Positions 44,933 to 54,017 of a stretch of 64,000 nt of DNA are shown piece after piece. The DNA comes from Burkholderia sp052045245 (GTDB lineage: Bacteria; Pseudomonadota; Gammaproteobacteria; Burkholderiales; Burkholderiaceae), in NCBI RefSeq assembly GCF_052045245.1, contig NZ_JBQEON010000004.1:189287-253286 (forward strand). The letters are read 5' to 3'. How positions within the stretch are numbered: the first letter of the stretch is position 1; every line of letters begins with the position of its first letter. The notes beneath the pieces were generated by a model. The model did no database searches, was not told the DNA's origin, and was given only the letters and a program-made list of their open reading frames with translations. Both the position numbers and the translations under genes were made by a program.

Positions 44933-46369
44933 TCAATAATGCTCGCCGACCCGCACGATCTTCAGCGTGTTGGTGCCCCCCGCCTGCCCCATCGGCTCGC
45001 CGACGGTCAGCACGACCATGTCGCCGTGCTGCACGTAGCCCTGCTTCACGACGATCTCGAGTGCCGCCTGCAGCGCCGAGTCGCGGTCGCTGTTGAAGTC
45101 GACGTGCAGCGGCGTCACGTTGCGGTACAGCGCCATCGTGCGCTCGCTGCCGACGCGCGGCGTCAGCGCGAAGATCGGCACGTGCGTGTAGTGACGCGAC
45201 ATCCACAGCGCGGTCGCGCCCGATTCGGTCAGCGCGACGATTGCCTTCGCACCGAGGTGATACGCGGTGAACAGCGCGCCCATCGCGATCGACTGGTCGA
45301 TCCGCGTGAACGTGCGGTCGAGGAAATCCTTGTCCAGCTCGACGTGCTCGGACTTTTCCGCCTCGACGCACACGGCCGCCATCGTCTCGATCGTGACGAC
45401 CGGGTACTTGCCGGCGGCCGTCTCGGCCGACAGCATCACCGCGTCGGTGCCGTCGAGCACCGCGTTCGCGACGTCCGACACTTCCGCGCGGGTCGGCACG
45501 GGCGCGTGGATCATCGATTCCATCATCTGCGTCGCGGTGATCACGAGCTTGTTCGACTCGCGCGCCATCCGGATCATCCGCTTCTGCAGCGCCGGCACGG
45601 CCGCGTTACCGACTTCCACCGCGAGGTCGCCACGGGCGACCATGATGCCGTCGGATGCGTCGAGGATGCTCTGCAGCGCCGGAATCGCTTCCGCGCGCTC
45701 GATCTTCGCGATCATCTTCGGCTTGATGCCGTACGGCGCGCCCGCGATGTTCGCGAGCTGGCGCGCCATTTCCATGTCGGTCGCGTTCTTCGGGAACGAC
45801 ACCGCGACGAGATCCGCGCCGAGCGACATCGCCGTGCGGATGTCCTCCATGTCCTTCGCGGTCAGCGCGGGCGCCGACAGGCCGCCGCCCTGGCGGTTGA
45901 TCCCCTTGTTGTTCGACAGCTCGCCGCCCACCTTGACGATCGTGTGGATCTCGTCGCCGAGCACGCGCTCGACCGTCAGCACGATCAGGCCGTCGTTCAG
46001 CAGCAGCAGGTCGCCCGGCTTCAGGTCACGCGGCAGTTCCTTGTAGTCGAGGCCGACCCGCTCGTCGTTGCCGAGCTCGCAGCCCGCGTCGAGGATGAAG
46101 GCCTGGCCCGGCACGAGCGTCGTCTTGCCGTTCTCGAACTTGCCGACGCGGATCTTCGGGCCCTGGAGGTCGGCCATGATCGCGATCTCGCGGCCGACCT
46201 TGCGGGCAGCCTCGCGCACCATCTCGGCGCGCTGGCGGTGATCGTCGGCCGTGCCGTGCGAAAAATTGAGCCGCACGACGTCGAGGCCCGCCTGCATCAT
46301 CTGCAGCAGAATCTCCGGCGAACTGGAAGCCGGGCCGATCGTGGCGACTATCTTGGTGGCGCGCTGCAT
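44933..46369 (-). CDS. pyk: Pyruvate kinase
   Basis: Converts phosphoenolpyruvate and ADP to pyruvate and ATP, 478 aa. Motifs are MQRATKIVATIGPASSSPE, RLNFSHG, MIAKIERAEA and DGIMVARGDLAVE. The ATG at 46369 is chosen by a GAGGAG site. The same frame stays open for about 90 more codons upstream with basic, Ala/Pro-rich sequence, which is probably not translated. Confidence 0.95.
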   Translation of the reverse strand: MQRATKIVATIGPASSSPEILLQMMQAGLDVVRLNFSHGTADDHRQRAEMVREAARKVGREIAIMADLQGPKIRVGKFENGKTTLVPGQAFILDAGCELGNDERVGLDYKELPRDLKPGDLLLLNDGLIVLTVERVLGDEIHTIVKVGGELSNNKGINRQGGGLSAPALTAKDMEDIRTAMSLGADLVAVSFPKNATDMEMARQLANIAGAPYGIKPKMIAKIERAEAIPALQSILDASDGIMVARGDLAVEVGNAAVPALQKRMIRMARESNKLVITATQMMESMIHAPVPTRAEVSDVANAVLDGTDAVMLSAETAAGKYPVVTIETMAAVCVEAEKSEHVELDKDFLDRTFTRIDQSIAMGALFTAYHLGAKAIVALTESGATALWMSRHYTHVPIFALTPRVGSERTMALYRNVTPLHVDFNSDRDSALQAALEIVVKQGYVQHGDMVVLTVGEPMGQAGGTNTLKIVRVGEHY

Positions 46370-46653
46370 GAAACTCCTCATCTGGATCAAGGTGGATGCG
46401 CTGGGTGAAACGCTGCGAGAGCCGGAAGCGGCGGGCCCAGCGGCGGCCGTTCCGGGGGGCGTGCCGGTGCTTGCGCCCGGCATCGCTTTGTTCTGAATCT
46501 CGTGGTGCTGCACGGCCGCGTCGCCGGCGGCCGCCGGTGCGCGCGGGGCGGTGTTCGCCCGCGCGGGCGCGCGTTTGCGCTTGCCCGCGCCGGCCGGCTG
46601 CTCCGCTTTCGCGGAGCGCACGGCCTTCGTCACCCCTGCGCGCGCCGCCACGC
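46370..46653 (-). other. pgk-pyk spacer with an open, low-complexity frame
   Basis: This 284-bp spacer has no clear gene. In frame with pyk it could encode a Lys/Arg/Ala/Pro-rich stretch (for example AGAGKRKRAPARANTAPRAP) from a GTG near 46635. The composition resembles histone-like tails, but there is no homology I can name. Confidence 0.4.
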
Positions 46654-47850
46654 TCAGGCCGCCCGCGTTTCGAGCACTTCCACCGCCGGCAGCTTCTTCC
46701 CCTCGAGGAACTCGAGGAAGGCGCCGCCGCCCGTCGAGATATAGCTGACCTGGTCGTGGATGCCGTACTTCGCGATGGCCGCGAGCGTGTCGCCGCCGCC
46801 CGCGATCGAGAACGCGGACGATTTGGCGATGGCTTCGGCGAGCGTCCTGGTGCCGTTGCCGAACTGGTCGAACTCGAACACGCCGACCGGGCCGTTCCAC
46901 ACGATCGTGCCGGCCTTCTCGAGCTGGCTGGCGAGCGCCTTGGCGGTGTCCGGGCCGATGTCGAGGATCATGTCGTCCGCTTCGATGTCGGCGACCTGCT
47001 TCACCGTGGCCGCGGCCGTCGGCGAGAATTCCTTGGCCGTCACGACGTCGGTCGGGATCGGCACCGACGCGCCGCGCTCGCGCGCTTCGTCGATGATCGC
47101 CTTCGCTTCCGCGACGAGATCGGCTTCCGCGAGCGACTTGCCGATCGACAGGCCGGCCGCGAGCATGAACGTGTTCGCGATGCCGCCGCCGACGATCAAC
47201 TGGTCGACCTTCCCGGCCAGCGACTTGAGGATGGTCAGCTTGGTCGACACCTTCGAACCGGCGACGATCGCAACCAGCGGACGCGCCGGGTTGCCGAGCG
47301 CCTTGCCGAGCGCGTCGAGTTCGGCGGCCAGCAGCGGGCCCGCGCACGCGACCGGCGCGTACTTGGCGATCCCGTGGGTGGTCGCTTCCGCGCGGTGCGC
47401 GGTGCCGAACGCGTCGTTCACGTACACGTCGCAGAGCTTCGCCATCTTCTGGGCGAGCTCGTCCGAATTCTTCTTCTCGCCCTTGTTCACGCGGCAGTTC
47501 TCGAGCAGCACGACCTGGCCAGGCGCGACGTTCACGCCGTTCTCGACCCAGTTCGACACGAGCGGCACGTCCCGGCCGAGCAGTTCGGCGAGGCGCTTCG
47601 CGACCGGCGCGAGCGAATCTTCCGGCTTGAATTCGCCTTCGGTCGGACGACCGAGGTGCGACGTGACCATCACGGCCGCGCCGGCGTCGAGCGCGGCCTG
47701 GATGGCCGGCACGGACGCGCGCACCCGCGTGTCTTCGGTGATGTTGCCGTGATCGTCCTGCGGGACGTTCAGGTCGGCGCGGATGAATACCCGCTTGCCG
47801 GCGAGCTGGCCGGCGGCGATCAGGTCGGTAAGACGCTTGACTTGGCTCAT
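46654..47850 (-). CDS. pgk: Phosphoglycerate kinase
   Basis: Glycolytic enzyme transferring phosphate from 1,3-bisphosphoglycerate to ADP, 398 aa. Landmarks are KRVFIRADLNVPQDD, TSHLGRPTEG, RPLVAIVAGSKVSTKL and the C-terminal AGGGDTLAAIAKYG with STGGGAFLEFLEGK. The start at 47850 reads MSQVKRLTDLIAAG. First gene of the leftward pgk-pyk-fba run. Confidence 0.96.
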   Translation of the reverse strand: MSQVKRLTDLIAAGQLAGKRVFIRADLNVPQDDHGNITEDTRVRASVPAIQAALDAGAAVMVTSHLGRPTEGEFKPEDSLAPVAKRLAELLGRDVPLVSNWVENGVNVAPGQVVLLENCRVNKGEKKNSDELAQKMAKLCDVYVNDAFGTAHRAEATTHGIAKYAPVACAGPLLAAELDALGKALGNPARPLVAIVAGSKVSTKLTILKSLAGKVDQLIVGGGIANTFMLAAGLSIGKSLAEADLVAEAKAIIDEARERGASVPIPTDVVTAKEFSPTAAATVKQVADIEADDMILDIGPDTAKALASQLEKAGTIVWNGPVGVFEFDQFGNGTRTLAEAIAKSSAFSIAGGGDTLAAIAKYGIHDQVSYISTGGGAFLEFLEGKKLPAVEVLETRAA

Positions 47851-48120
47851 GTTGAACAGATTGAAGTAGTGGATGGGGAAAGGGGGTTCACGCTGGACGT
47901 GCGCGGGCTGCCGCGAAAGGGCGCCGGATGCGGCCGTGGCTGGCGGTTCGCATGACGCGCACGGGAAAAAATCTCGAACGGGCATTCTAGCCGATCCACC
48001 CGGCAGACTGACCCGCGGGCGGCGAATTCCGCCTATTTGGGATCGCACGCGGCGATCGATACATTGCCGCAACGCAACAATGCCCGTGCGCAAGCGGCCG
48101 GCGGCCGGTGCGGCGATGCG

Positions 48121-48444
48121 TCAGAAGATCAGGCGCAGCACGGTGAAGACGAGCATTCCGACGATGATCGTGCCGAGCATGCTGCGGCGCCACAAAAACC
48201 AGCCGAGGCCGGCGAGCGCCGCGTAGAACGGATGGTTGGACAGCGCAAACGACAGCCCGGCCGGCGTTTCGAGCACGTCGGGCAGCACGACCGCGACGAG
48301 CGCGGCGGCCGGGGCGTAGCGCAAAGCGCGCTGCGCGCGCTCGGGCAGCACCGTGCGTTCGCCGCCGAGCAGGAACAGCGCGCGCGTGACGGCCGTGACG
48401 ATCGTCATGCCGACGATCACGATCCAGATCTCCGTCGCGCTCAT
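48121..48444 (-). CDS. azlD: Branched-chain amino acid exporter small subunit, AzlD family
   Basis: 107-aa membrane protein with about four helices, starting MSATEIWIVIVGMTIVTAVT. It overlaps the end of azlC by four bases (ATGA). AzlC and AzlD together export branched-chain amino acids, as BrnFE does in Corynebacterium. Confidence 0.88.
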   Translation of the reverse strand: MSATEIWIVIVGMTIVTAVTRALFLLGGERTVLPERAQRALRYAPAAALVAVVLPDVLETPAGLSFALSNHPFYAALAGLGWFLWRRSMLGTIIVGMLVFTVLRLIF

Positions 48445-49196
48445 TCGATTTCCTTGTCGTGCACGGTTTCGGTGCGAATGCGGCGCCAGTCGGCGCGTTC
48501 GACGAAGAAATCGGCCGTGCAGCCGGCCGCGAGCGCGGCCAGCACCGCGATCGGCAACGCGAGCCGGTACGGCAGGTCGAACGCGATCAGCGACACGATG
48601 CCCGCGACCGCGACGGCCGCGAGCGTCGAGCGGTTCGCGACCGCCGACACCATGATCGGGATCAGCGCGAGCGTGCCGGCCAGCTCCAGCCCCCAGCTCG
48701 CGGGAAAGACGCTCGCGAGCAGGATGCCGGCGAGCGACGACACCTGCCACGACGCCCAGCTCGCGAGCGCCATCCCCCAGAAGTACGCCTCCTTGCCCGG
48801 CACCTGGCCGTACGCGAAGCCCTGTTTCTGGAACAGCAGGTAGATCACGTCGCCGTTGAAATAGCCGATCGCGAGGCGCCGCCACAGCGGCAGGTAGGAA
48901 AAATGGGGAGCAAGCCCGGCGCTGAAGATCACGAAGCGCATGTTGACCATCGCGGCCGTAAGCAGGATCGTCCAGACCGGCAGCTTCGCGACGAGGAGCG
49001 GCAGCACCGCGAGCTGCGACGAGCCCGCGTAGACGAAGATCGACATCGCGCTCGCCTGCCCGAGCGTCATCACCGACTTGCTCATCGCGACGCCGGTGAC
49101 GAGCCCCCAGGACAGGATCGCCATCAGTGTCGGGGAATAGTCGCGCGCGCCCTGGATCAGCGCGAAGCGGTCGGTGGCGGACAATCGAGCGTGCAT
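48441..49196 (-). CDS. azlC: Branched-chain amino acid exporter large subunit, AzlC family
   Basis: 251-aa inner-membrane protein. Family stretches are SPTLMAILSWGLVTGVAMSK, MSIFVYAGSSQLAVLPLL and NMRFVIFSAGLAPHF. The ATG at 49196 precedes HARLSATDRFALIQGARDY; the longer open frame upstream is unsupported. It is divergent from ilvE across 207 bp, a functional link because IlvE makes or degrades the exporter's substrates. Confidence 0.9.
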   Translation of the reverse strand: MHARLSATDRFALIQGARDYSPTLMAILSWGLVTGVAMSKSVMTLGQASAMSIFVYAGSSQLAVLPLLVAKLPVWTILLTAAMVNMRFVIFSAGLAPHFSYLPLWRRLAIGYFNGDVIYLLFQKQGFAYGQVPGKEAYFWGMALASWASWQVSSLAGILLASVFPASWGLELAGTLALIPIMVSAVANRSTLAAVAVAGIVSLIAFDLPYRLALPIAVLAALAAGCTADFFVERADWRRIRTETVHDKEIE

Positions 49197-49403
49197 GGGA
49201 AAGCGGGCCGCAGCGGGCGGTTCGTCCGGGCCCCGGCGCCTCCTGCCGGCACGGCCCGTCGTTATTGGAATCGGTGCCGGACGATTATAGCGCCGGCCCC
49301 GCGCCGGCCGACCGGATCGACACCAAATGACGCTAAAATGTGCGTCTTTCCGGCTCAACGCTGCACACACCCCGCAGCACCTCACCGCTTCCAGGAGAAT
49401 CCT

Positions 49404-50327
49404 ATGTCAATGGCCGACCGCGACGGCAAGATCTGGATGGACGGCAAGCTGATCGACTGGCGCGACGCCAAGATCCACGTCCTGACCCATACGCTGCACT
49501 ACGGCATGGGCGTCTTCGAGGGCGTGCGCGCGTACAAGGCGGCCGACGGCAGCACCGCGATCTTCCGCCTGCCCGAGCACACCAAACGTCTGCAGAATTC
49601 GGCGAAGATCTTCCAGATGGACGTGCCGTTCGACCGGGAAACCCTCGAAGCCGCGCAACTCGAAGTCGTGCGCGAGAACAAGCTCGAGTCGTGCTACCTG
49701 CGCCCGATCATCTGGGTCGGCTCGGAAAAGCTCGGCGTGTCCGCGAAGGGCAACACGATCCACGTCGCGATCGCCGCGTGGCCGTGGGGCGCCTACCTCG
49801 GCGAGGACGGCCTCGCGAAGGGCATCCGCGTGAAGACGTCGTCGTTCACGCGCCACCACGTGAACGTGTCGATGGTGCGCGCGAAGGCGTCGGGCTGGTA
49901 CGTGAACTCGATCCTCGCGAACCAGGAAGCGACTGCCGACGGCTACGACGAAGCGCTGCTGCTCGACGTCGACGGCTACGTGTCGGAAGGCTCCGGCGAG
50001 AACTTCTTCCTGGTCAACAACGGCAAGCTGTACACGCCCGACCTGGCGTCGTGCCTCGACGGCATCACGCGCGACACGGTCATCACGCTCGCGAAGGACG
50101 CCGGCATCGAGGTGATCGAGAAGCGCATCACGCGCGACGAGGTCTACACGGCCGACGAAGCGTTCTTCACGGGCACGGCCGCCGAAGTCACGCCGATCCG
50201 CGAGCTCGACAACCGCACGATCGGCAGCGGCGCACGCGGCCCGGTCACGGAAAAGCTCCAGTCGGCGTTTTTCGATATCGTGTCGGGCAAGAACGCGAAG
50301 TACGCGCACTGGCTGACGAAGGTCTGA
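49404..50327 (+). CDS. ilvE: Branched-chain amino acid aminotransferase
   Basis: PLP-dependent class IV transaminase for Ile, Val and Leu, 307 aa. The Schiff-base lysine is Lys161 in MVRAKASGWYVNS; EGSGENFFLVNNG and TGTAAEVTPI are further family motifs. The ATG at 49404 follows AGGAGA. It is followed 51 bp later by a small zinc-finger gene. Confidence 0.95.
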   Translation: MSMADRDGKIWMDGKLIDWRDAKIHVLTHTLHYGMGVFEGVRAYKAADGSTAIFRLPEHTKRLQNSAKIFQMDVPFDRETLEAAQLEVVRENKLESCYLRPIIWVGSEKLGVSAKGNTIHVAIAAWPWGAYLGEDGLAKGIRVKTSSFTRHHVNVSMVRAKASGWYVNSILANQEATADGYDEALLLDVDGYVSEGSGENFFLVNNGKLYTPDLASCLDGITRDTVITLAKDAGIEVIEKRITRDEVYTADEAFFTGTAAEVTPIRELDNRTIGSGARGPVTEKLQSAFFDIVSGKNAKYAHWLTKV

Positions 50328-50378
50328 GTGCGCTGCACCACCGACCGCCCCACAAAAGAGTGATAAAGAGAAAGTCTC

Positions 50379-50573
50379 ATGAGTGAAATCAAGGAAATGC
50401 CGCTGGTCGAGCTGACGGCCAAGGATCTCCCCGCCTACTGCCCGAACCCGGCCATGGCACGCTGGAGCGCGCACCCGCGCGTCTTCATCGACGTGTCGCA
50501 CGGCGAAGCGCGCTGCCCGTACTGCGGCACGCGCTACAAGCTGCGCGACGGCGAGGTGGTCAAGGGCCACTGA
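50379..50573 (+). CDS. CHCC-type zinc-finger protein
   Basis: 64-aa protein with a zinc-finger CHCC pattern: Cys21, His42-like residues in DVSHGEARCPYCGTRYKL with two cysteines in CPYC. This domain is related to the mitochondrial complex I subunit NDUFS6 type and is common beside ilvE and waaF in betaproteobacteria. Its exact role is not known to me. Confidence 0.85.
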   Translation: MSEIKEMPLVELTAKDLPAYCPNPAMARWSAHPRVFIDVSHGEARCPYCGTRYKLRDGEVVKGH

Positions 50574-50610
50574 GCCCCGTCAGCCGGGCCCGAGGGCCCG
50601 CCGCTCGCGA

Positions 50611-50646
50611 GGCGGCGCAGCCGGCATGCCGGCGCGCCGCCCTTTT
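50611..50646 (+). terminator. Terminator-like hairpin after the CHCC gene
   Basis: GGCGGCGC (50611-50618) pairs with GCGCCGCC (50634-50641), enclosing a CCGGCATGCCGG palindrome, and four T residues follow. Confidence 0.55.
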
Positions 50647-50714
50647 CCCGTTCTGAACAACCCGAACGCGGTGCCTGTGCACCGTGCTTCATTACGACAT
50701 CGGAAGTCGACCTG

Positions 50715-51752
50715 ATGCGTCGAGCGCTGGTTATCGCACCGAACTGGATCGGTGACGCATTGATGGCGCAGCCGCTTTTTGCGCTGCTGAAGAAGCTCCA
50801 TCCCCGCATCGCGATCGATGCCGTCGCGCCCACCTGGGTCGCGCCCGTGCTCGAGCGGATGCCCGAGATCCACGATGTCCACGCGACCGACCTCGCGCAC
50901 GGCAAGCTGCAGCTGCTGCGCCGCTGGCAGCTCGCGAGCGACCTGCGCGACGTCGGCTACGACGCGGCGTACGTGCTGCCGAATTCGCTGAAGTCCGCCG
51001 TGATCCCGTGGCTCGCGAACATTCCGCTGCGGATCGGCTATACGGGCGAGCACCGCTACGGCCTGTTGAACGTGCGTCACGCGAACCCCGACAAGTCGGC
51101 CGAACGTCCGCCGATGACGACGCACTACGCGGCGCTCGCGTATGCGCCGGGCGCGAAGCTGCCCGAGTCGATGAAGACGCTGCCGCCGCCGCGCCTCGAC
51201 GCCGACCTGAACGAGACGGCGCGCGTGTCCGCACGTTTCAATCTCGATACACGCAAGCCGCTCGTCGTGTTCTGCCCCGGCGCGGAATACGGTCCGGCCA
51301 AGCGCTGGCCGCCCGAGCATTTCGCGACGCTCGCGACGATCGTCCACCAGTCGTTCCCGTACACGCAGATCATCGCGCTCGGCTCGCAGAAGGACGCCGC
51401 CGCCGCGCAGGCGATCGCCGACCACGCGCCGAACGTGCGCAACCTGTGCGGGCAGACGTCGCTGTCCGAGGCGTGCGCGCTGATCGCGCGCGCGAATGCG
51501 GTCGTGACCAACGATTCGGGGCTGATGCACGTCGCCGCCGCGCTGCGCCGGCCGCTCGTCGCGCTGTACGGCTCGACGGATCCGCGCCACACCCCTCCGC
51601 TGTCGGAGCTGGCGAAGGTACAATGGTTGCATCTCGAATGCAGTCCCTGCTTCCAACGCGAGTGCCCGCTCGGCCATCTGAACTGCCTGCGCGAACTCGG
51701 TCCCGAGCAGGTATTCGGCGATTTGCGCGGCATGCTCGTCGGGCAGCGCTGA
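50715..51752 (+). CDS. waaF: ADP-heptose:LPS heptosyltransferase II
   Basis: GT9 glycosyltransferase that adds the second heptose to the lipopolysaccharide inner core, 345 aa. Landmarks are APNWIGDALMAQPLFALL, FCPGAEYGPAKRWPPEHFA and TNDSGLMHVAAALRRPLVALYGSTDPRHTPP. It acts on the cytoplasmic side of the inner membrane. It is not in a cluster of other core genes in this window. Confidence 0.94.
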   Translation: MRRALVIAPNWIGDALMAQPLFALLKKLHPRIAIDAVAPTWVAPVLERMPEIHDVHATDLAHGKLQLLRRWQLASDLRDVGYDAAYVLPNSLKSAVIPWLANIPLRIGYTGEHRYGLLNVRHANPDKSAERPPMTTHYAALAYAPGAKLPESMKTLPPPRLDADLNETARVSARFNLDTRKPLVVFCPGAEYGPAKRWPPEHFATLATIVHQSFPYTQIIALGSQKDAAAAQAIADHAPNVRNLCGQTSLSEACALIARANAVVTNDSGLMHVAAALRRPLVALYGSTDPRHTPPLSELAKVQWLHLECSPCFQRECPLGHLNCLRELGPEQVFGDLRGMLVGQR

Positions 51753-51867
51753 CCCTGACCGGCAGCGCCGCACGACGCGCCGGGCAATCCGATTCACCGG
51801 TGCACGGCGGCTCCACCCGGGCCGCCGTGCTGAATACGGCGCGCGACGCGCGCGAGAGATAACCCCG

Positions 51868-52314
51868 ATGCCACGTTTTGCCCGCCTTTTCGAAGCCGCT
51901 GCCGATACGCTGAACGCCTACTACCAGGCCGTCGCCGATGCCAATCTCGACGCGCTGCTGGGGTTGTGGATCGACGAGGACTTCGCCAGCTGCGTCTGGG
52001 CCGACGGCGAGCATCTGCACGGCCTCGACCAGATTCGCAGCGGGCTGGCCAACCGGCTCGCAACGCGCCCGGTGACGATCGAACCGCTCGACATTCGCGT
52101 GTACGACAGTCTCGGCACCGTCGTCTACACGATCGCCGAAGCACATCAGCAGGCCGACCTGACGGCCGACCCCGACATGGTTTTCGCCACGTACGTGATG
52201 ATCCACGAACGCGGCGAGTGGCGCATCGCGCATATCCACGCGAGCCCGATTCCTGAACAGGCGGCCGGACAATTCGCCGCGAAGATCCGTCACGGGCAGG
52301 GTCCGCTGCACTGA
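51868..52314 (+). CDS. NTF2-like (SnoaL-type) fold protein
   Basis: 148-aa protein with the cone-shaped NTF2 pattern: DTLNAYYQAVADANLDALLGLW near the N terminus, a beta segment around VYTIAEAHQQADL, and MIHERGEWRIAHIHASP at the end. No catalytic residues can be assigned. It lies between waaF and the hydrolase gene on the same strand. Confidence 0.8.
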   Translation: MPRFARLFEAAADTLNAYYQAVADANLDALLGLWIDEDFASCVWADGEHLHGLDQIRSGLANRLATRPVTIEPLDIRVYDSLGTVVYTIAEAHQQADLTADPDMVFATYVMIHERGEWRIAHIHASPIPEQAAGQFAAKIRHGQGPLH

Positions 52315-52348
52315 CGACGTAACGAAGCAACGCATTAGCGGGGCGATC

Positions 52349-53386
52349 ATGAGTACGGCTTCTCCGCCCACCTCGCCGCTGACCGGGGCCCCGGCCCCCG
52401 ACGACGATTCATTGCGCTATCGCGCACCACGCTGGCTGCCGAACAGCCATGCGCAAACCATCGTGCCCGCGCTGTTCGCACGGCGCCCGGCCGTCGCGTA
52501 CCGACGCGAGCGATGGGAAACCCCCGACCACGACTTCATCGATCTCGACTGGGTCGCGCATCTCGACAGCGCGGCGCCGGCACCCGATGCGCCGCTGTTC
52601 GTGCTGTTCCACGGCCTCGAGGGCAGTTCCGGCTCGCACTACGCGCTGGCGATGATGGCCGCCGCGCGCGCAAAGGGCTGGCACGCGGTCGTCCCGCACT
52701 TTCGCAGTTGCAGCGGCGAGATCAACCGGCAGCCGCGTTTCTACCATCTCGCCGACAGCGCCGAGGTCGACTGGATCCTGCGCCGGCTCGCCGCGCAGCA
52801 TCGCGGGCCGGTCGTCGCGGCCGGCGTGTCGCTCGGCGGCAACGTGCTGCTGCGCTGGCTCGGCGAACACCGCAGCGACACGTCGATCGTGCACGCGGCC
52901 GCCGCGATCTCGACGCCGATCGACGTGCATGCGGGCGGCCGTGCGTTGTCGCAGGGTTTCGCGATGGTCTATACGCGCAGTTTCCTGAAGACGCTGAAGC
53001 GCAAGGCACTCGCGAAGCTCGATCAGTATCCGGGGCTGTTCGACCGCGACGCGATGCTGCGGGCCGTGACGATGCGCGACTTCGACGAAGTCGTGACCGC
53101 GCCGCTGCACGGCTTCGCCGACGCCGACGACTACTGGACCCAGGCGACGACGCGTCCGCTGCTGCCCGCAATCGACGTGCCCACACTGATCCTCAACGCC
53201 CGCAACGATCCGTTCCTGCCGGAATCCGCGCTGCCGAGCGCCGCCGACGTGTCGCCGGCCGTCGAGCTCGACCAGCCCGAGCACGGCGGCCATGCGGGAT
53301 TCATGACCGGGCCGTTCCCCGGCCGACTCGACTGGCTGTCGGCGCGGGTGTTCGGCTATTGCTCCAAATTCGTCGACCATGGATGA
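52349..53386 (+). CDS. Alpha/beta hydrolase, YheT family
   Basis: 345-aa alpha/beta-fold hydrolase. The oxyanion region is VLFHGLEGSSGSHYA, the nucleophile Ser161 is in GVSLGGN, and the acid and His lie in LILNARNDPFLP and PEHGGHAGF. The N-terminal RAPRWLPNSHAQTIVPALF is typical for the YheT branch, whose substrates are poorly known. It overlaps the next gene by 8 bp. Confidence 0.9.
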   Translation: MSTASPPTSPLTGAPAPDDDSLRYRAPRWLPNSHAQTIVPALFARRPAVAYRRERWETPDHDFIDLDWVAHLDSAAPAPDAPLFVLFHGLEGSSGSHYALAMMAAARAKGWHAVVPHFRSCSGEINRQPRFYHLADSAEVDWILRRLAAQHRGPVVAAGVSLGGNVLLRWLGEHRSDTSIVHAAAAISTPIDVHAGGRALSQGFAMVYTRSFLKTLKRKALAKLDQYPGLFDRDAMLRAVTMRDFDEVVTAPLHGFADADDYWTQATTRPLLPAIDVPTLILNARNDPFLPESALPSAADVSPAVELDQPEHGGHAGFMTGPFPGRLDWLSARVFGYCSKFVDHG

Positions 53387-53981
53387 CATCGTCAGGCAGG
53401 CCCTCGCCAAGTGGCCGAACGTCCCGCACTGCACCGGCTGGCTGCTGCTCGACCGGCGCGGCGAGTGGCGGCTGCGCGACGCCGCCGCGCAAGCCGCCGG
53501 CGAGCTCGGCTCGCCGATCCGGCATGCGGCGCTGAACGCGTTCATCGGACGCAATTTCGAATGCGACGCGCACGGCCAGTGGTTTTTCCAGAACGGGCCG
53601 CAGCGCGTGTACGTCGAGCTCGCCTATACGCCGTGGGTCGTGCGCCTGGCCGAACGCGACGGACGGCTCACGCTGGCCGACCAGACCGGCGCACCGTTCG
53701 AGCCCGACGCCGCGTGGCTCGACGATGCGGGCGGCGTGCTGTTTCGCGCGGCCGGCACGCCGCCGCGCGTCGCGGCGCTGCACGACCATGATCTCGGCCT
53801 GTTCGCCGATCACGCGGACTTCGACGCGACGCCGCCCGTGCTGCGCTGGCGCGACGGACGCACGCTGCCGCTCGGCAACCTCGTCTGCGCCGACGTGCCG
53901 GCCACGTTCGGCTTCGTCGCGAGTCCTGCGCAGCGGGCGCTTCGCGACGCGTCGCCGGATGACGGCAACGTCGAAGGCTGA
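53379..53981 (+). CDS. Conserved protein resembling DUF2946
   Basis: 200-aa cytoplasmic protein beginning MDDIVRQALAKWPNVPHCTG. FIGRNFECDAHGQWFFQNGPQ is its most distinctive stretch. I recall this pattern as DUF2946 but cannot check. Its start overlaps the upstream hydrolase gene by 8 bp, so the two are probably translated together. Confidence 0.72.
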   Translation: MDDIVRQALAKWPNVPHCTGWLLLDRRGEWRLRDAAAQAAGELGSPIRHAALNAFIGRNFECDAHGQWFFQNGPQRVYVELAYTPWVVRLAERDGRLTLADQTGAPFEPDAAWLDDAGGVLFRAAGTPPRVAALHDHDLGLFADHADFDATPPVLRWRDGRTLPLGNLVCADVPATFGFVASPAQRALRDASPDDGNVEG

Positions 53982-54017
53982 AGGCGCGACCGCCCTGCCC
54001 TGCCCGCCTGGCGGCCG

